64,000 nt of DNA from Taiwanofungus camphoratus (taxonomy: Eukaryota; Basidiomycota; Agaricomycetes; Polyporales; Taiwanofungaceae). Positions 31,115-44,060 of the stretch are shown here, in pieces; within the stretch, counting starts at the first letter, position 1; each line of letters opens with the position of its first letter. The stretch covers positions 2,852,001-2,916,000 of the forward strand of contig CP021222.1 of assembly GCA_003999685.1 (NCBI GenBank). Direction: 5' to 3'. The notes below the pieces were generated by a model, which was not told where the DNA came from, ran no database searches, and was given only the letters and a program-made list of their open reading frames with translations. The position numbers were made by a program, and so were the translations under genes.

Positions 31115-34039
31115 CTACCATGTCCGCGCTGGTCCCCAACTACTAATTCTTCGGTAGAACAGCAAGTATGCACATCTGTCATCGCGGTCTGAGACTCCGA
31201 AAACATCGTCAACACGTATATCCGAAACTAGTTCGTCGTCGATGCGAATCCACGCCGCACGAGGCCGATTGCTCAAGTCACGGTTAGGGTGGAGGACATC
31301 CAGTGTATAGTGACCGCCTGATGCTGATTGACCATGATGATATAGCACTGCGAAAGAGCGAGATACAGAGTGAGCCATATGCTGAAGACTAGACACATAC
31401 AACTCACCTCCAAAAAGCTGATACTTGACCGGATGTGATGTCCTTCGTGTTGGTGCAATAAGATCTTGCGTAATTGTCAGCCAGATAAATAAATCATCAA
31501 GTGGAACAAGATTACCCGAGCTGATCTCCAATTCAGGACCATAAGCTATTTGCTTTCCGATTTTGATAACATCGCCAACGCTGATGTCATACAAGAACCT
31601 CTTCAAGTGTAAGACCAAGATAGGAGGCAGAGATTCGATTAATGCTTGTTGGCTGGCTTCGACAACGACCCCCGGTCGGGTAGGCTGACTGATTTGAACC
31701 GGTTGAGGATGCGAGATTTGTTGTAGGGCGTCACTGATAGTGTGGACCGTTTCTCGCTGTGACATCCGATATTAGTATAAATGGAGAACGTATACGAAGT
31801 TCGGTACCTGTATATCAAGTCGCAACGACCGCCATTCTTCAACGACAACTGAGTCTCGTTGATGGGGAGCTCGTAGGGTTGACCTGAACTTTCCACCAAA
31901 AATGCGAGTTATGGGCGACTCTGTCGACTTGATCTAGAGGGATAACAATGTGTCAGTTGCATCGACTTGCAAATGATCGTTTTGGGAGTTACCGTCCGCG
32001 TGACGACGGCCCTGTTTCGTTTGCCTACTTCTAACCAGCCACTATCCTTTGGAGTTTCCTCCTCGTGGTCTTCAACAGGAACGCTGGCTTTCGAAGACGG
32101 AAAAGACAGCGAGTTCGCAAGGGATAACAGCTCTTCTTCGAGCGTATCAAGGAAGAATCCCAGGAATTCCTCAGCATCTTCTTGATGGCCGCCCTAGAGA
32201 GTAAAGTTCGAGATGTCAGCTGTGCTGATAGACAATAAATATCAAGTCACTGACGATCATGTTCGCGAACCGTTTCTTCTCCTTCATAACATCATACACG
32301 TGAGTCGGTATGAAGGACTGAGCCTCGTAGAAATCGTCCTCCCGTTCTTTGCCTTTAGCCTTCGTCGCCGAATGCGAATCAGAGAAGCTTTCAGGAACAA
32401 ATTCCTTCACGAACTGCATGATGGCATCGATCAGTGGCGTCGCCTTCGTTCCTTCCTTTTGTGAGCCCACAACGGGTCCTGCGAGGTATTTATTCAACTC
32501 AAGGAAAAGCCTATGGAAGGGGGGGCAATAAACAAGGATCTGCAGGACAGCGTTGGCGAAACACATATTCCCTGTGTTGACAAGACCACGCGGAGTAATT
32601 CTCAACGGGATGTTGGAGGTTGTTGGACCTGAGTTCAACAAATTTAGGAGATCATTTCGGTGCGGAGGGACAGCGGGAACGTCCAATAGTGTCTGCGAGT
32701 TCGAGGCCGAAGTAGCAGGGATCGAGAAGCCAATAACGGAGGAGACAGGAAGTCGAGGCTTGGAGGAGGATGCAGAAGCATCGCTTGAGTGAAGGAGTGA
32801 TGCCCATGACTTCTTTGCCGGAGCCGGTTTCGAAGTAGGTGTGGACATCTGGGGAGATACCGCAGGCGCTGCTTCGGACGTGGCTGGCCCGGGTGCGGGG
32901 TCTGTAGTTGCACTCGAGACATTCTCAGCTGTAACTGGTTCTAAGGGTGGATTGTTCGCCTCCGGTGTACCTATCAATGAAGTCAGAGCTTTCGAGACAT
33001 TCCCGCTAGAAGGCGATACTGCAGGGATTGAAACAGAAGTGTTAGACGACACAGGTGATCCTGGCATAGGTGTATCCGCCGGTGTCGAAGACGCGGGGGT
33101 CGTCTCAGTAGCAGAAGAGGAAGGATCACCCAAAACCTCTGGAGATCCATCCGGTTCACCACTCGCATCGAAACCGTTGACTAGAGGCACAATCCGTTGA
33201 AGTGGTAGTTCCAATGATCGGAGCTTAGGGGATACAGGAGGGGTAGGGAGATCGAGTGCTTTCTGTATTACATCGTCGGGAGGATACGCCCGGGGCGATA
33301 TTATAACTCCGTGGGCACGCGAAGGGTCTTGAGGCCGTCGTGACCAGATAACCCAGCCCACAGACCCCGACCGTGAGGATCTCAATGACGGGCTCTGCAC
33401 CATGGTCATCCCTTCGCCTTGAGTATGCGATGGTGGCTGATGCGATAATGGGTGAGATGATAACGTAGGTGAAACATCCTGTTGAAAATTCGGAGACGTT
33501 GGCGCAATCTGAGATTGTGCGTGAATTTGAGACTGGGAAGGCGGCGGTAACTGCGATATGGGTGGTGGCGGCAGCATGGCGAGCTGCTTTGGCAATGGTG
33601 ATAGAGGCTGTCCGGTCCATACTTGTGGATACAGACCATTTGATTGAGGGGGACACGGTGGTGAGTATGGTATCTGAGATATGTGCTGGGGGTACTTTTG
33701 GGAGTGAGTATATGGGCTCACTGGTGATACAGGAGGCGACTGCATTGCTGTCGGAGAGCGCACGTTATGTGCAGGTGATGCCATCGTCTCATAATGATGA
33801 TGGCTGGGAACACCCCCTCTATGAGGGTTGAATCTTCCACGACTTGGACCATTCAACTTTGGAGATGCTGGTTGATGCATGGACATAGGTCCATTTATTG
33901 GTGGCATTTGATATTGATAATAAGGTGCCGGTCCTGGACCACTGTTATAAGGAAATTGAGGGTACGGAGACGGTGTGTGGTAGTAAGAGGGACCAGGACT
34001 AGAAAACGAAGGGTGTGGGCTGGCCATCTTTGCCGACAA
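31115..34039 (-). CDS. ubiquitin-specific protease, Ubp3/USP10-like
   Basis: A predicted 897-residue deubiquitinase. The first ~470 residues are low-complexity, rich in proline, serine, glutamine and tyrosine. The USP domain follows: Cys box GLVNTGNMCFANAVLQ (Cys about 493), QDAEEFLGFFLDTLEEEL, the fingers region, LPPILVLHLKRFLYD, His box HHGQSASGGHYTLDVL (His about 833), and WIRIDDELV (Asp about 857) near YLLFYRR. The short domain behind a disordered N-terminus and these boxes fit Ubp3/USP10, which acts in ribophagy, vesicle traffic and stress granules. Exons (minus): 34039-32255, 32193-31993, 31933-31808, 31756-31408, 31347-31115, all in phase. Shares a 540-bp divergent promoter with the next gene. 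Confidence 0.88.
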
Positions 34040-34579
34040 GGTCTTGTACGATTACAAGATTACGGGCCATGCGTAATCAGTCACAATAGCAGCCACGAGG
34101 TGTTGAGACTCACTAGACAAATTTTTGAGTAACTTCGGTCTATTCGGGTACCGATGGCAGTTTAGAGGCATACAATCAGTATGTCAACCAACAACTTCTA
34201 CACTGCGTGACAGAATCGAGTGTGCTACAATGTCACTTGTGTAAAAAGAATTGACCGCAGAATACCAGCCAGTCTATCAAGTTGAGTACAAGCACGATGC
34301 AATTTTGAGCAGTAACAGAGCAGAAACAGAAAATCTAGCCGCGTTGTCGGTTGAAGAGACGGCCTGTTAGTTGGTCCTTGAAGGAATTTCGGGGTATGTA
34401 CTAACAGTATAGACGCCCGCTGCTTGGAGATATCTTCAGACTTCGTCCCAGCCCGTCGAAGTCTACACCTGATCGTCACCGACTCCGCCGGAACCCCGCC
34501 GCAGCTGCACTCAACAGACAGTCCTCAGGGACTAACCTCAGTCTTCAAGTTGAGCTGATGATTCAAGATTCAACTTATT
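34040..34579. promoter_or_regulatory. divergent promoter region (Ubp3-like / coiled-coil gene)
   Basis: 540 bp between two start codons facing apart. No clear TATA or other named site; no open frame with family features. Confidence 0.4.
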
Positions 34580-37500
34580 ATGGATGCTGCCCAACTGCTC
34601 GTCAGTGATGACCACCCACTGGCTTTGGAGCTTGTGAGCTTACGGACTGCTGTTGCCCGTTATCAGGTGAAGCTCGGAAATCTCAGTGGTGATCTACCAT
34701 TCAGCAGTTATTCATCTACGTACTAACGCGCAGGCTTCATCACTACCAGCACGAGGCCCATGCAGCGTCCGTCAAACTTCAGAGACATTCATTAGAGACT
34801 ACACATGCACTTGAACGCGCCCATGTTTTGGAGCGCGAGAATGCTCATTTAAAGGAGGAGGTTGCGGTTTTGAGGACGACTCCGGACATAACACCGTCGT
34901 CGGCTTCTCACCAAGTTCAGGAGCTGACTCTCGCTCTTCGCCGTCTCTCGGATAAGCTCTCCTCTACTGAGCAGGCATTACTTGCTCGTACAAACGAGCT
35001 TGTTCATGCTCAGAGCGACTTGTCTAAGGCTCGTCATGAGGTGGAAAGCGCCCACGATCTGACAGCTCGAGCGCACGCGCAAGTGGAAGACGGTAAAGCG
35101 AAGGCGAGGGTGCTGGAGCAGAAGCTTCGGACCGCTGAAGAAGAGAGGAAACTTGCTGATCTTGTGGTTCAAGAATATGCAGACCTTGTTCGGACACTCG
35201 AGGGCAGGCCTAGGAAATCCTCTGTATCTTCGTTGGCGTCACGGAATGGAGCCAACGGCTCCTCCACCACCCTGGTTGACAGTCTTGCTGAAGGAAAGTC
35301 TGGGCTTCAGAAGTTGCTAGAGGAGTTCAACAGCGAAACTGAACGACTCGGGATGGAAATCAGTATACTTCACAGAGAGATCACTCAATTGTCTAGCCAA
35401 TTGGAGGCTGAACGCCAGCGAGCAGAATCCGATCGCACTCTGCTAGCACAGTCAATGGTGGATCTCGAGAAATACAGAATGGATGATAGCACTGCTGCGA
35501 AGATGGTGTCCCGTTACATGTTCGTCACGTTCGCTGACTTCCCTGTTAAAAACGTATTAACATCGGAATATGCAGGAAATTCTCCCAGTCATCAACGGAC
35601 TCGCTTCAGAAAGCCATGGACAACCTCAAGATGCGTCATGTAGCTACCACCACGACTCTAAGCACTGAGATTCACCGCCTCCAGAAGTCGCTAATGTTTC
35701 AAGAACGACAGTCAGATAAATTGCGACAAGCTTTGGACGAACTCACTGAGGACATCTCACGTGAAGCCTATGGCCGCCGTCGAGAAATCGCTTTGAGGCT
35801 TGCATTCCTCGGACGGGAAGAAAGTCTCGCAGAAGGTCTTAGGAGGTGGATCAGGAAAACCAAGGAGTCATTTGATCGTGCAGCATTTGGAAAAGAATGT
35901 CTTGGTATTGATTCGACGATTCGAACGGTATTTGACAGGATGACATGGGACGCTGAGAGCCTTTTGGAATCGTTGAACGGTCAACCAGCTCTCGAGGAGA
36001 ATTCAGTTGGCTCCGTTGCTCGTGTTATTGCAGCTCAAGACGCGGTCTCGACTCTGACACGCGAACTCCAGAATGAGACAGACAGACGTTTGGCGATGGC
36101 GCGAAGGCTAGCCCAATTCCATGTGGGTGATGAACTCACCAATTCGACCATGGAAGGACCATCCTCGGCTCCTGCATCGCCTCGTCCTTTGCCTCCTAAT
36201 AGAAAAGTTCATGAAGTATTTTCTACCCCAGACGGTACTTCTATTCATGGGGCAATGGTGTCGTTAACACAGCCACTATCCACTGCTTCACAAAAAGATG
36301 GGCAAGTCGACGAAAATCGAAATGCAGATGCGATAACACCTCAACCGGAGATCGTCGTCCCAAAAGTGGAATCTTTCGTAACTGAGGACGGGACAGATAC
36401 TACCGTGACTGTGCCCGATACACTAATCTCGGTCGGCGTCAATGACGATCACACCTCGACAGACCCAGTTGCTGTCGGTGACGAATCAGCAGAGACTTCA
36501 AAGAAGTCGGTCACATACTCTGGAATTGGCCACGTCAGCGTCCAGGAAGTTGACGCCTCTGCGTCGGCATCACTCTCAGCCACAGAAGCAGTTCTTAGTT
36601 CAGCAAGAGTTGCTCCCGCGGACACGACGCCTGTGCCTTTCCCTGTCTCTCCCGACCCGGGGAGAATGGTCAATGATCATCATTTTCCTACTTGCCCGGC
36701 GTCTTCTTCCATGACTGATGTTCCAGATGTGACAGTAACGGAGATGATGTCGAGCTCCTTAGCGGAAGTGCAGGATGACGAATGTATACTTCAAAGTACA
36801 AAGCAGATGCCCTCCGAGGAGATGGATGTATTCTCATCACCAGAACTCTCTGCTGTTCAACCCGCTACTGCGGTATTACAGCTCACTTCACAACTTATGG
36901 AGAGCGAATTACAGCGGTCCGGCCCAGCTCTCGAGATTACCTCTCTGATGTCAAAATTGGTCAATGTACAGCATCGATACGACGACCTACAACGTGGATT
37001 TCGCGATTGCCATCTCGCGCTAAAGGAATTGAAGAAGGACCTATTCAGTAGTACTCACTTGTCAGATACATCGCTCGTTGTGCAAAGGGCAGTCGAGCGG
37101 CTGGATGACTTCAACGAAGATGTCCGGGTAGAGCTCGAAATCCGAATCACTGATGAAGCCCGGATAACTTCAGGCTATCGGACCCTTTTATCTGTTCCTG
37201 GAGCAATTACCGATGAGGTTGACGAAACTGAAATGAACACCCAGATCAGGGCTTTCGTGGATGGGACAGACACAGCGGTAGTCAAAGCTACTCAGCAGTT
37301 CACGCGCAAGCTGGACGATCTTGAACATGACATCGCCAGCATTAAGCGGACGCTGCATGAGCTGTCTACATCAACATCACCGGAAGAATCACAACCTGCG
37401 ACGGCGAGTCCGACAAAGACATTGCCCACATGGTCATCGTGGACTGCAGGATTACTCAGTCCATCTCGTCCTGTCAGTCCAGCGCCGACATTCGGCTCTG

Positions 37501-37844
37501 TCATGACATCTCCCAGATTGCGACACTCAGCATCCTTCACACACACCCGCAAGCCTTTGGAAGACGTTGCTACCCCTGGTCAAGATCCATTTGCCAGCCT
37601 AGGGCTACGTATACCAATGCCTTCTCATATCCTTCCTATCACTCCGGCCACGCGACCAAGAACGCCCCGACCTCGTGTGTCTTCGGCGACATACATGCTT
37701 GGGCTCGGCGCTCGTAGCCATTCTTTCGGATGGAATACGATCTCTACTAAGTCTCCTCCTGTGAGTCGATTGGCATCAGAGAGCCATGTTCCAGCAAGCA
37801 GTGCCGAGGAACGAGGCGAAGACTTAGACTCCGATGTAGAATAA
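34580..37844 (+). CDS. long coiled-coil protein, function unknown
   Basis: A predicted 1041-residue protein. Exons 34580-34666, 34750-35519, 35576-37844. The acceptor at 34749 is preferred over the nearer one at 34733 because it keeps phase (AVARYQ joined to HEAHAASVKLQRHSLE) and sits a normal distance from a TACTAAC branch site. Residues ~30-310 are heptad-rich coiled coil; ~360-620 is acidic, Ser/Thr-rich and likely disordered; ~620-760 is helical again; the end is Ser/Pro/Arg-rich (SPSRPVSPAPTF, RPRTPRPRVS) and closes with an acidic GEDLDSDVE. I do not recognise a family; a cytoskeletal or membrane-tether role would be a guess. Confidence 0.75.
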
Positions 37845-38036
37845 GATTTATTCGATGCTTATGTACTTAACTTATACGGACCTTTTCTCGCGGGATCAAT
37901 ACAATGCTACAATATACCTAAGTTTCGTAACAATGTTAAAATGGAGGCGTGTTATAATTAGTAATCACAAACTTTGGTACAGCAAGTATCTTATTCCGAA
38001 TCACTGCAGCTGGACACAGATTTTACCGAACCTGAT

Positions 38037-40622
38037 ATGCCTTCAACGACTACGCAGTCTCGGACCCCTGTCAATCGTGGCCGTAGAGGCAACCGAGGTC
38101 GTGGGGGAAACCGAGGTCGTGGGGGAAACCGAGGTATCCACCGCGACACAGGCAAAGCGGCAGCAGTGGGTTCAACGTCGAAGACGCAAAACGAAGAAGT
38201 GCAGGGAATTGTCAAGACAGCAGAAAGCAAGGCGACGGATGCAACGGAAGGCGATGACAGTGCAGTATGTTGGATTTGTGCAGAACCCGTCAAATATTAC
38301 TCTCTGTCCGAATGCAATCACCGGACTTGTCATGTCTGCGCTCTCCGGCTTAGAGCTCTATACAAAAAGCAAGAATGCACGTTTTGCAAGGTAAGTAGTG
38401 CTGAAGTCGACGAAATCGATTCAAGTGGCTTTGAGGGTCTGACCGTTGTACAGGAGCCGCAGCCCTCCGTGGTATTCACCAGATCTCCTGATGCTCTATG
38501 GTCGTCCTACACACCCGACATGATCCCTTACAAGGATTCTAAATTGTCCATTTCTTTTGAATCGCAGGAAATGATGGAGGATACCCTCATTCTCCTCCGT
38601 TTCAATTGTCCTGACGCCGATTGCGACTACATTGGCAATGGTTGGAGTGATCTCAAGCTACACACACGCGCTGTACATGAAAAGCTCATGTGGTTGGTGT
38701 CTCATATTGTGAGAGCATGGTATAACGCCCTTAATGACTGTTTTTTTGGTAACTAGCGATCTCTGCATACGTTTCAAGAAGGTTTTTGCACATGAGCACG
38801 CTCTCTATTTACCAAATCAGTTATATTTGCACCTTCCGTCAAAGCGTCCAAATCGCTCGTATGGTCTAGGTCCATCAACTCAACGGCAAATTGAAGGCGG
38901 TATTCACCCAATATGCGAGTTCTGTCGCGAGTGCTTCTTCGGCGATGATGAACTATATGCCCATATGCGGGAAAGACACGAGGAATGTTTTATCTGCAAG
39001 CGCAACGATGTCAGAGATCAATAGTAAGTCCTACAGTATTCTTGTGCGTAACACAGGGTTAATATATGCCAGTTTCCGAAATTACGATGCATTAGTGAGT
39101 CTTGAGGTTACTGTATTCATATTGTATGCCACATTTATCGCCGTAGGAACAACACTTTATGCATGCCCACCATCCTTGTACCCAACCCCAATGTCTGGCC
39201 CATAAATTCGTCGTATTTGGTTCGGTCCTCGATCTCAAAGCGCATATGGTTGAAGAGCATGGTGCGGAGATGTCGGCGCGTGACAGGAAAGATGTCAGGC
39301 GTGTTCATACAGAGTTCGAATTTGAAGAGGCAGGCTCCAGCGGAAGACGAGGGAGACGAAACAGGAGGGATCGTGAGCACGAACAGGAACCGCCACCAGT
39401 CACGCCAGGATATACACAATCTAATGCTGCAGGAGCCAGAAGGAGGGAGGCTTTTGGAGGCAATCTGACTATCGACGGGAGGAGTGTCAATTTGGCAACA
39501 AATGCCGCCTCGTCTCACTCGAGCCAACGACCTAGTCGTCATCAAACACCTTCCCCACCTGACGAGGGGGAACAGACAATAGCAGAGTGCGTTGACCTGT
39601 TTGAGATATCACACAACCTGCTCATGCCGTACAGAAAAAACTCTGTGCTCGTTGCCCGACTGACCACATTAATATCAAATCCCGTCACGGCGGTGCCCGC
39701 GATTCAAGCTGCAATCCGCTCATATCGCGTCTCAGAGTCTGGTGCTCGAGACGTAATATCGACAGTATGGAATATTTTGGATCGCAATCTTGATGGAGCA
39801 GCAGGCGTTATCAACCTTCTGATAGATCTGATAGATGAAGAAGACAAGAGAAGAGATCTGCTAGTAGCATGGAATGGTTTCAAGATCGAGGTAGGCTGTC
39901 TCGAACTGCGGACACCAACATTGGGCTGACCACCAATACACTAGCAACGTGCACGATTTCCCGAACTCGTGCCAACAACAACTGGCACCGAATGGGCCGG
40001 AGTGACAAGTGGTCGTGTGCTCAATGCGAAGCACTCAACGGCCCAGTCTTCGTCGCAATCATCTAGACAAGTATGGGATCGCGTTGCTCGGGCGGCAGCT
40101 TCATCGTCATCGACAGCTTCACCCGTCCCCTCGCGAACTCCAGAGCGTTTTCCTTCCCTTCAGTCGGTTGGTCCTTCTACCACTAACTCGCTCTTTCGCC
40201 AGCCACAGCGGAACACTCCTTGGACATCTGTAGCAGCCGCTGCTCCTATCAGTATGCGTGGTCCGACATCCATCCCTGGACCGGGAGCTGATGCAAGCAC
40301 CAGTAGGCGTCAGACAGCACCTGCGTTGTCGAAATCGGCATTCCCAGAACTTCCTTCTGCCAAAGCAATGCGCGTGCCGAAGACCGCTGTCAGTGGAAAT
40401 CAATCTCTGAGGAATATCCTAGGAGATTCCACTCCAACAGTGCCAGCATGGGAAACGGGTAAAAACGGGACCATTGGAACGAATGGTACTACTACCTTAT
40501 CGCCAGGCGACTTACCTGCAGAAGACGAAAACGAAATCCAGCAGCCTAAACCAGCGAAAGGCAAGAAGGGAAAGGGGAAACAAAAACAAACCCTGTTCAC
40601 CCTTGGATCCTTCCCTACATAA
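38037..40622 (+). CDS. HEL2: RING-type E3 ubiquitin ligase, Hel2/ZNF598-like
   Basis: A predicted 767-residue ligase. In yeast and animals this family senses collided ribosomes and ubiquitylates small-subunit proteins to start ribosome-associated quality control. Seen: an Arg/Gly-rich N-terminus (NRGRRGNRGRGG repeats), a RING finger CWICAEPVKYYSLSECNHRTC...CTFC (residues ~77-118), then the row of C2H2-like fingers: CPDADCDYIGNGWSDLKLH, CDLCIRFKKVFAHEH, CEFCRECFFGDDELYAH, CFICKRNDVRDQYFRNYDAL and CLAHKFVVFGSVLDLKAH, followed by a Ser/Pro-rich half and a lysine-rich end. Exons 38037-38390, 38454-38692, 38757-39023, 39073-39094, 39147-39890, 39945-40622. Exon 4 is 22 nt and is required for the YFRNYDALEQHF motif. 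Only 192 bp separate it from the upstream gene. Confidence 0.9.
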
Positions 40623-41070
40623 TACTTTATTGGAATACTAGATGCCTGGATGTATCTAGATACTCACACTTGGTTGCATCTTAGACCTGTATCCACTTCA
40701 GACAATCTGCAATGTATTCTTAACTGTCCTGCATCGATGTTTTCGATGTGCACGGCTGTCGTGAGAGCACTACCTGTCATACTGATCTCTCATATGAGAC
40801 GTAATTCAATCTTGCTTTAAGAGTGAATTTTGAAGGTAATAGGTAATACAATGAAGGCGAAATAGTTGAGCGGTCACGACAGATAGTGAGCATTCAGCGG
40901 ATGGAGCTAGATACCAACTGCCAACAAGTATATTCCCTAGATGTGGGAAAATAGTCGTAAATTCCACCATATCGCAGTTTTCAGAACGGTCGAATGTGAA
41001 GTTACGGGTTAAGGACTCGCCTCCACAAGTATCAAAAGAGGACCACTCCTGTCCCTGACGTCCGATAGGT
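40623..41070. other. convergent intergenic region
   Basis: Between the 3' ends of the Hel2-like gene (+) and mL54 (-). AT-rich; no gene seen. Confidence 0.4.
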
Positions 41071-41504
41071 CTATTGCGTCTTCATAAAATTCTGGTCGCG
41101 AATCCTCTGCCGATTTTGTTTCCGCAGCTTGTATTTTTCCGCCTTCCCTCCTGGGCCATCGTCGGGCAACTCCTTGCGATCCAGTAATGTCCATAGCCAT
41201 GACGGATATGCATCATCCGGAAGAGCAAGTATTGGGGGTTGGTTTTTGAGCCACGCAAGCCCTCCTAGAACAGTGTTTTCCGGGCATGAAGACTTGGCAA
41301 TGACTTATGCCTAAATGTGAGACGAGACGTGCTCGCATGGAACAAGATATGCTCACTTTCTATTGCTCCTTCATTCTCCGACTTGAGCACCTCCGTTTTC
41401 TGGGTGCTCGTATCTACTTGCTTGTTTGTGCTAGCGTACCATCTGCGAAGTGAATAGCTGATGTTGAGCCGTGGTGGTCGCCGAAGAGGATGAAGGTACG
41501 ACAT
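41071..41504 (-). CDS. MRPL37: mitochondrial large ribosomal subunit protein mL54
   Basis: A predicted 126-residue protein. Exons (minus) 41504-41357 and 41303-41071, one 53-nt intron. The N-terminus is a basic mitochondrial presequence (MSYLHPLRRPPRLNISYSLR). The conserved body is SSCPENTVLGGLAWLK, then ILALPDDAYPSWLWTLLD, then a basic tail (KYKLRKQNRQRIRDQNF), the pattern of mL54 (yeast Mrpl37). The acceptor at 41304 is chosen because it gives IIAKSSCPEN in frame and avoids an upstream TAA. Confidence 0.85.
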
Positions 41505-41744
41505 TACAGCCAGTTTGCACTGCGAACCCACCAAGTTCGGGCCCAACACAAGGCGTGGCCCGATTTGGGTAATCTCCGGGATGGAACGGCCCATTAGAGT
41601 GCAAAGACCTAGGTCTCGGTTATCCGCCAATCAGGTGGCCAAAACGTAAGAAAATTTCCCTTTTGGACGTGACCTTCCTACTTATTTATGTAAATACATT
41701 TTCAAACACGCGTTAATTACGTTCGAAACATTTTCTCAAAATCA

Positions 41745-41880
41745 CTGTACTTCCACGACCTTAGGCGACGTCCCCTGCCCCCGAGGCCCTGTCGCTGACG
41801 CCTGTTCACTAATCTGTCCCCTGTCCCGGGACCCCTATTGTATACTGCGCCGGGTGACGCCTAAGGTCGTGGAAATACAG
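41745..41880. mobile_element. MITE-like element
   Basis: 136 bp with 23-bp terminal inverted repeats differing at one base: left CTGTACTTCCACGACCTTAG then GCG; right end, reversed, CTGTATTTCCACGACCTTAG then GCG. Flanked by TA on the right and CA on the left, consistent with a TA duplication with one change. The interior is GC-rich with no coding. Confidence 0.6.
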
Positions 41881-42777
41881 TAGCTTCCCAACAGAGTCAA
41901 GGTAGGATTACCCAAGCACTTCGATAAGTTCTCAATCAGAAAAGTCTCCGAGATGATCCCAAAGACTTACAGAGTACTCCGATGCCCATACGCAAACTCC
42001 TGTAAGTAGTACGGAACGGGCCGTTTCCTTGAGGTTTGTAGGGACCGAGCCATAAACAAACCTGCCTGCCTACCTACCAAACGTCTTCTTTCCAATATCC
42101 ATTGGCCTGAGTCTATCATGGTGATGGAAGTGGCTTCGAATAGACTGTCACAACGGATGGCTCACGCTGCATAAGCGATAAATTCCCTTCTAAAGTCGGA
42201 ACTCGACGTCTCGGAATCACCTCTTCAGGAGTCCGTGACGGTATGAAATCTGGTAAGACGCTCGCACATAGACGTGCATGTTTGATAAAATGGGGTGTTC
42301 AGTTCCTACCGCAATTTCTGACTGCCAGTCATACACAGATAGAGCTGCGTAATACTTGGCCGCATGACATGCATAAGGCCGACCAACCGATGGCTCGTCA
42401 GGTATTCCCTAGGGACTCGGCCATTAGGGGCTGCAATCGGCTTACGTTCGCTCAGGTGACGACCCTTGTGACTATGAGTCTTCTGAATACGATAACCCTT
42501 ATAATAGTCGTACTTGCTGAGCCAAGGGTCAGGATGTAATCCGACATGACATTGTCGATCCGCGTGTGCCCTGCTGCCTCTACTGGGATTGAAGCCTTGT
42601 TCTGGTCTTGAAATGTTTGTCCATCGTGCCCGGCCAAACTTGCCCTAGTCTAACTTTCATTGCTACTTCTTCGACATGACATATCAGGCATTACGCGTAC
42701 TGGGCTCATGATCTGTCTGACTTTGCGGAGAATTCGACTTATCATTGCATTGAAGGATTTTTAGTCGGACTAGGAAA

Positions 42778-42784
42778 TATAAAA
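42778..42784 (+). promoter_or_regulatory. TATA-like box of the SDR gene
   Basis: TATAAAA, 58 bp upstream of ATG 42842. Confidence 0.45.
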
Positions 42785-42841
42785 ACCACCGTGCCATCTA
42801 GAAAAGCGGGGTCTTGCATACATTCATCGTGAGTCAACGCA

Positions 42842-44060
42842 ATGTCTCATACTTCTACTACACGCGTCGCGATCGTGACCGGGGCTGCTCAGGGATTGGG
42901 TTCGAGCATCGCTCTGCGTTTGGCAGACGACGGGCTCGATGTCGCAGTGAACGACATCGGATCTAAGACTGATCAGCTTCAGCAGATCGTTACTCAAATT
43001 CAGGCAAAAGGAAGACGGGCGCTTGCCGTGCCTGCGGATGTTTCCCGCGATGCGGACGTACAGGCCATGGTAGCCAAGGTTGTCGAGGGCCTAGGCGGCC
43101 TGGATGTGGTGCGCGGTTTTCGAATGACTGCACTCATCACGGACCTGATGTTCTACATGGCCCACGTTTTGCAGATGGTTGCAAACGCAGGGATAGTGTT
43201 ATTCAAATCAATTCTTGACAGTGCGTGACTGCTCGATGCTTGTGACGGTCGTTAAGCTAAAGGTCCTGTTCGCAGCTCAGCTGGAAGAATGGGACCGCAT
43301 GATGTTAATCAACGTGCGAGGCGTGATGTTGTGCTATAAATACGCTGCGGTGCAAATGATTAAGCAAGGACGTGGGGGAAGGATTATAGGCAAGACTGTC
43401 CATAATTTTGTTGTACATTCTCTTATTTGTTCATCGTGACTAGGCGCATCTTCAGTGGCCGGAAAGACAGGTAGTTCAGTCTGCTTCCAGATCACCTGCT
43501 GTTTCACACATTCACTTCCTGAAGGCGTCCTCAACTTATCCGCGTACTGTGCGAGTAAATTTGCCGTCCGTGGCATCACCCAGAGCGCTGGTAAACCTTT
43601 GGCCCCACCTGTTCGAGTTATCACACCGGAACGCTAACACTCACCACAAATCCATCTCCACAGCTCTTGAATTTGCACCGCATAACATTACTGTCAATGC
43701 GTACTGTCCGGGCGGCATGAATACTCCTATGGGTAAGTCATTGCCCTGAATAAACTTCGCACCAAAGATCATCCTGAAGAAGACTTTTAGGCTCTTTTGC
43801 GCACGCTTCGGTCAGCATCAGTAGTCATATCCCCCCGATAGGTACTGATCGAGTGTGATTTCTCACTAGGTGGATGATTCGCATAAGCAATCGCCCTTTG
43901 GTGATCCAGAAGTAATTGCCAGTATAGTCTCGTATCTAGCAAAGCCGGAGTCCTACTTCATCACAGGTATGTGATGTTGACTTGTAATACTTGTTTATGT
44001 ATGATGTTATTCCTGACAGGTCAGAGTGTCGTGGTGGATGGCGGGACCGTATTCGACTAA
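42842..44060 (+). CDS. short-chain dehydrogenase/reductase (acetoin/diacetyl reductase-like)
   Basis: A predicted 248-residue classical SDR. Seen: nucleotide-binding VTGAAQGLGSSIA (T-G-x3-G-x-G) near residue 12, DVAVNDIG, VPADVSRDADV, VANAG (~91-95), NVRGVMLCYKYAA, catalytic Ser in IIGASSVAGKTG (~145), Tyr159-x3-Lys163 in SAYCASKFA, and the C-terminal ITGQSVVVDGGTVF. Nine exons: 42842-43108, 43175-43220, 43276-43389, 43444-43470, 43525-43590, 43664-43732, 43791-43810, 43870-43966, 44020-44060. Two exons are 20 and 27 nt. The third intron begins GC (gcaaga) rather than GT; no GT alternative keeps the ASSVAG motif. The substrate is not determinable; the sequence looks most like diacetyl/acetoin reductases. 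Confidence 0.85.

Larger units (their letters stand above)
41505..42841. other. intergenic between mL54 and the SDR gene
   Basis: Divergent promoters plus a MITE-like element (41745-41880). A TATA-like TATAAAA at 42778-42784 lies 58 bp before the SDR start. No gene seen. Confidence 0.4.

Noticed and set aside
34734-34749. Nearer acceptor (gcgcag, 34733) for exon 2 of the coiled-coil gene
   Set aside because: It shifts the frame and lies too close to the TACTAAC branch site; the acceptor at 34749 keeps phase.
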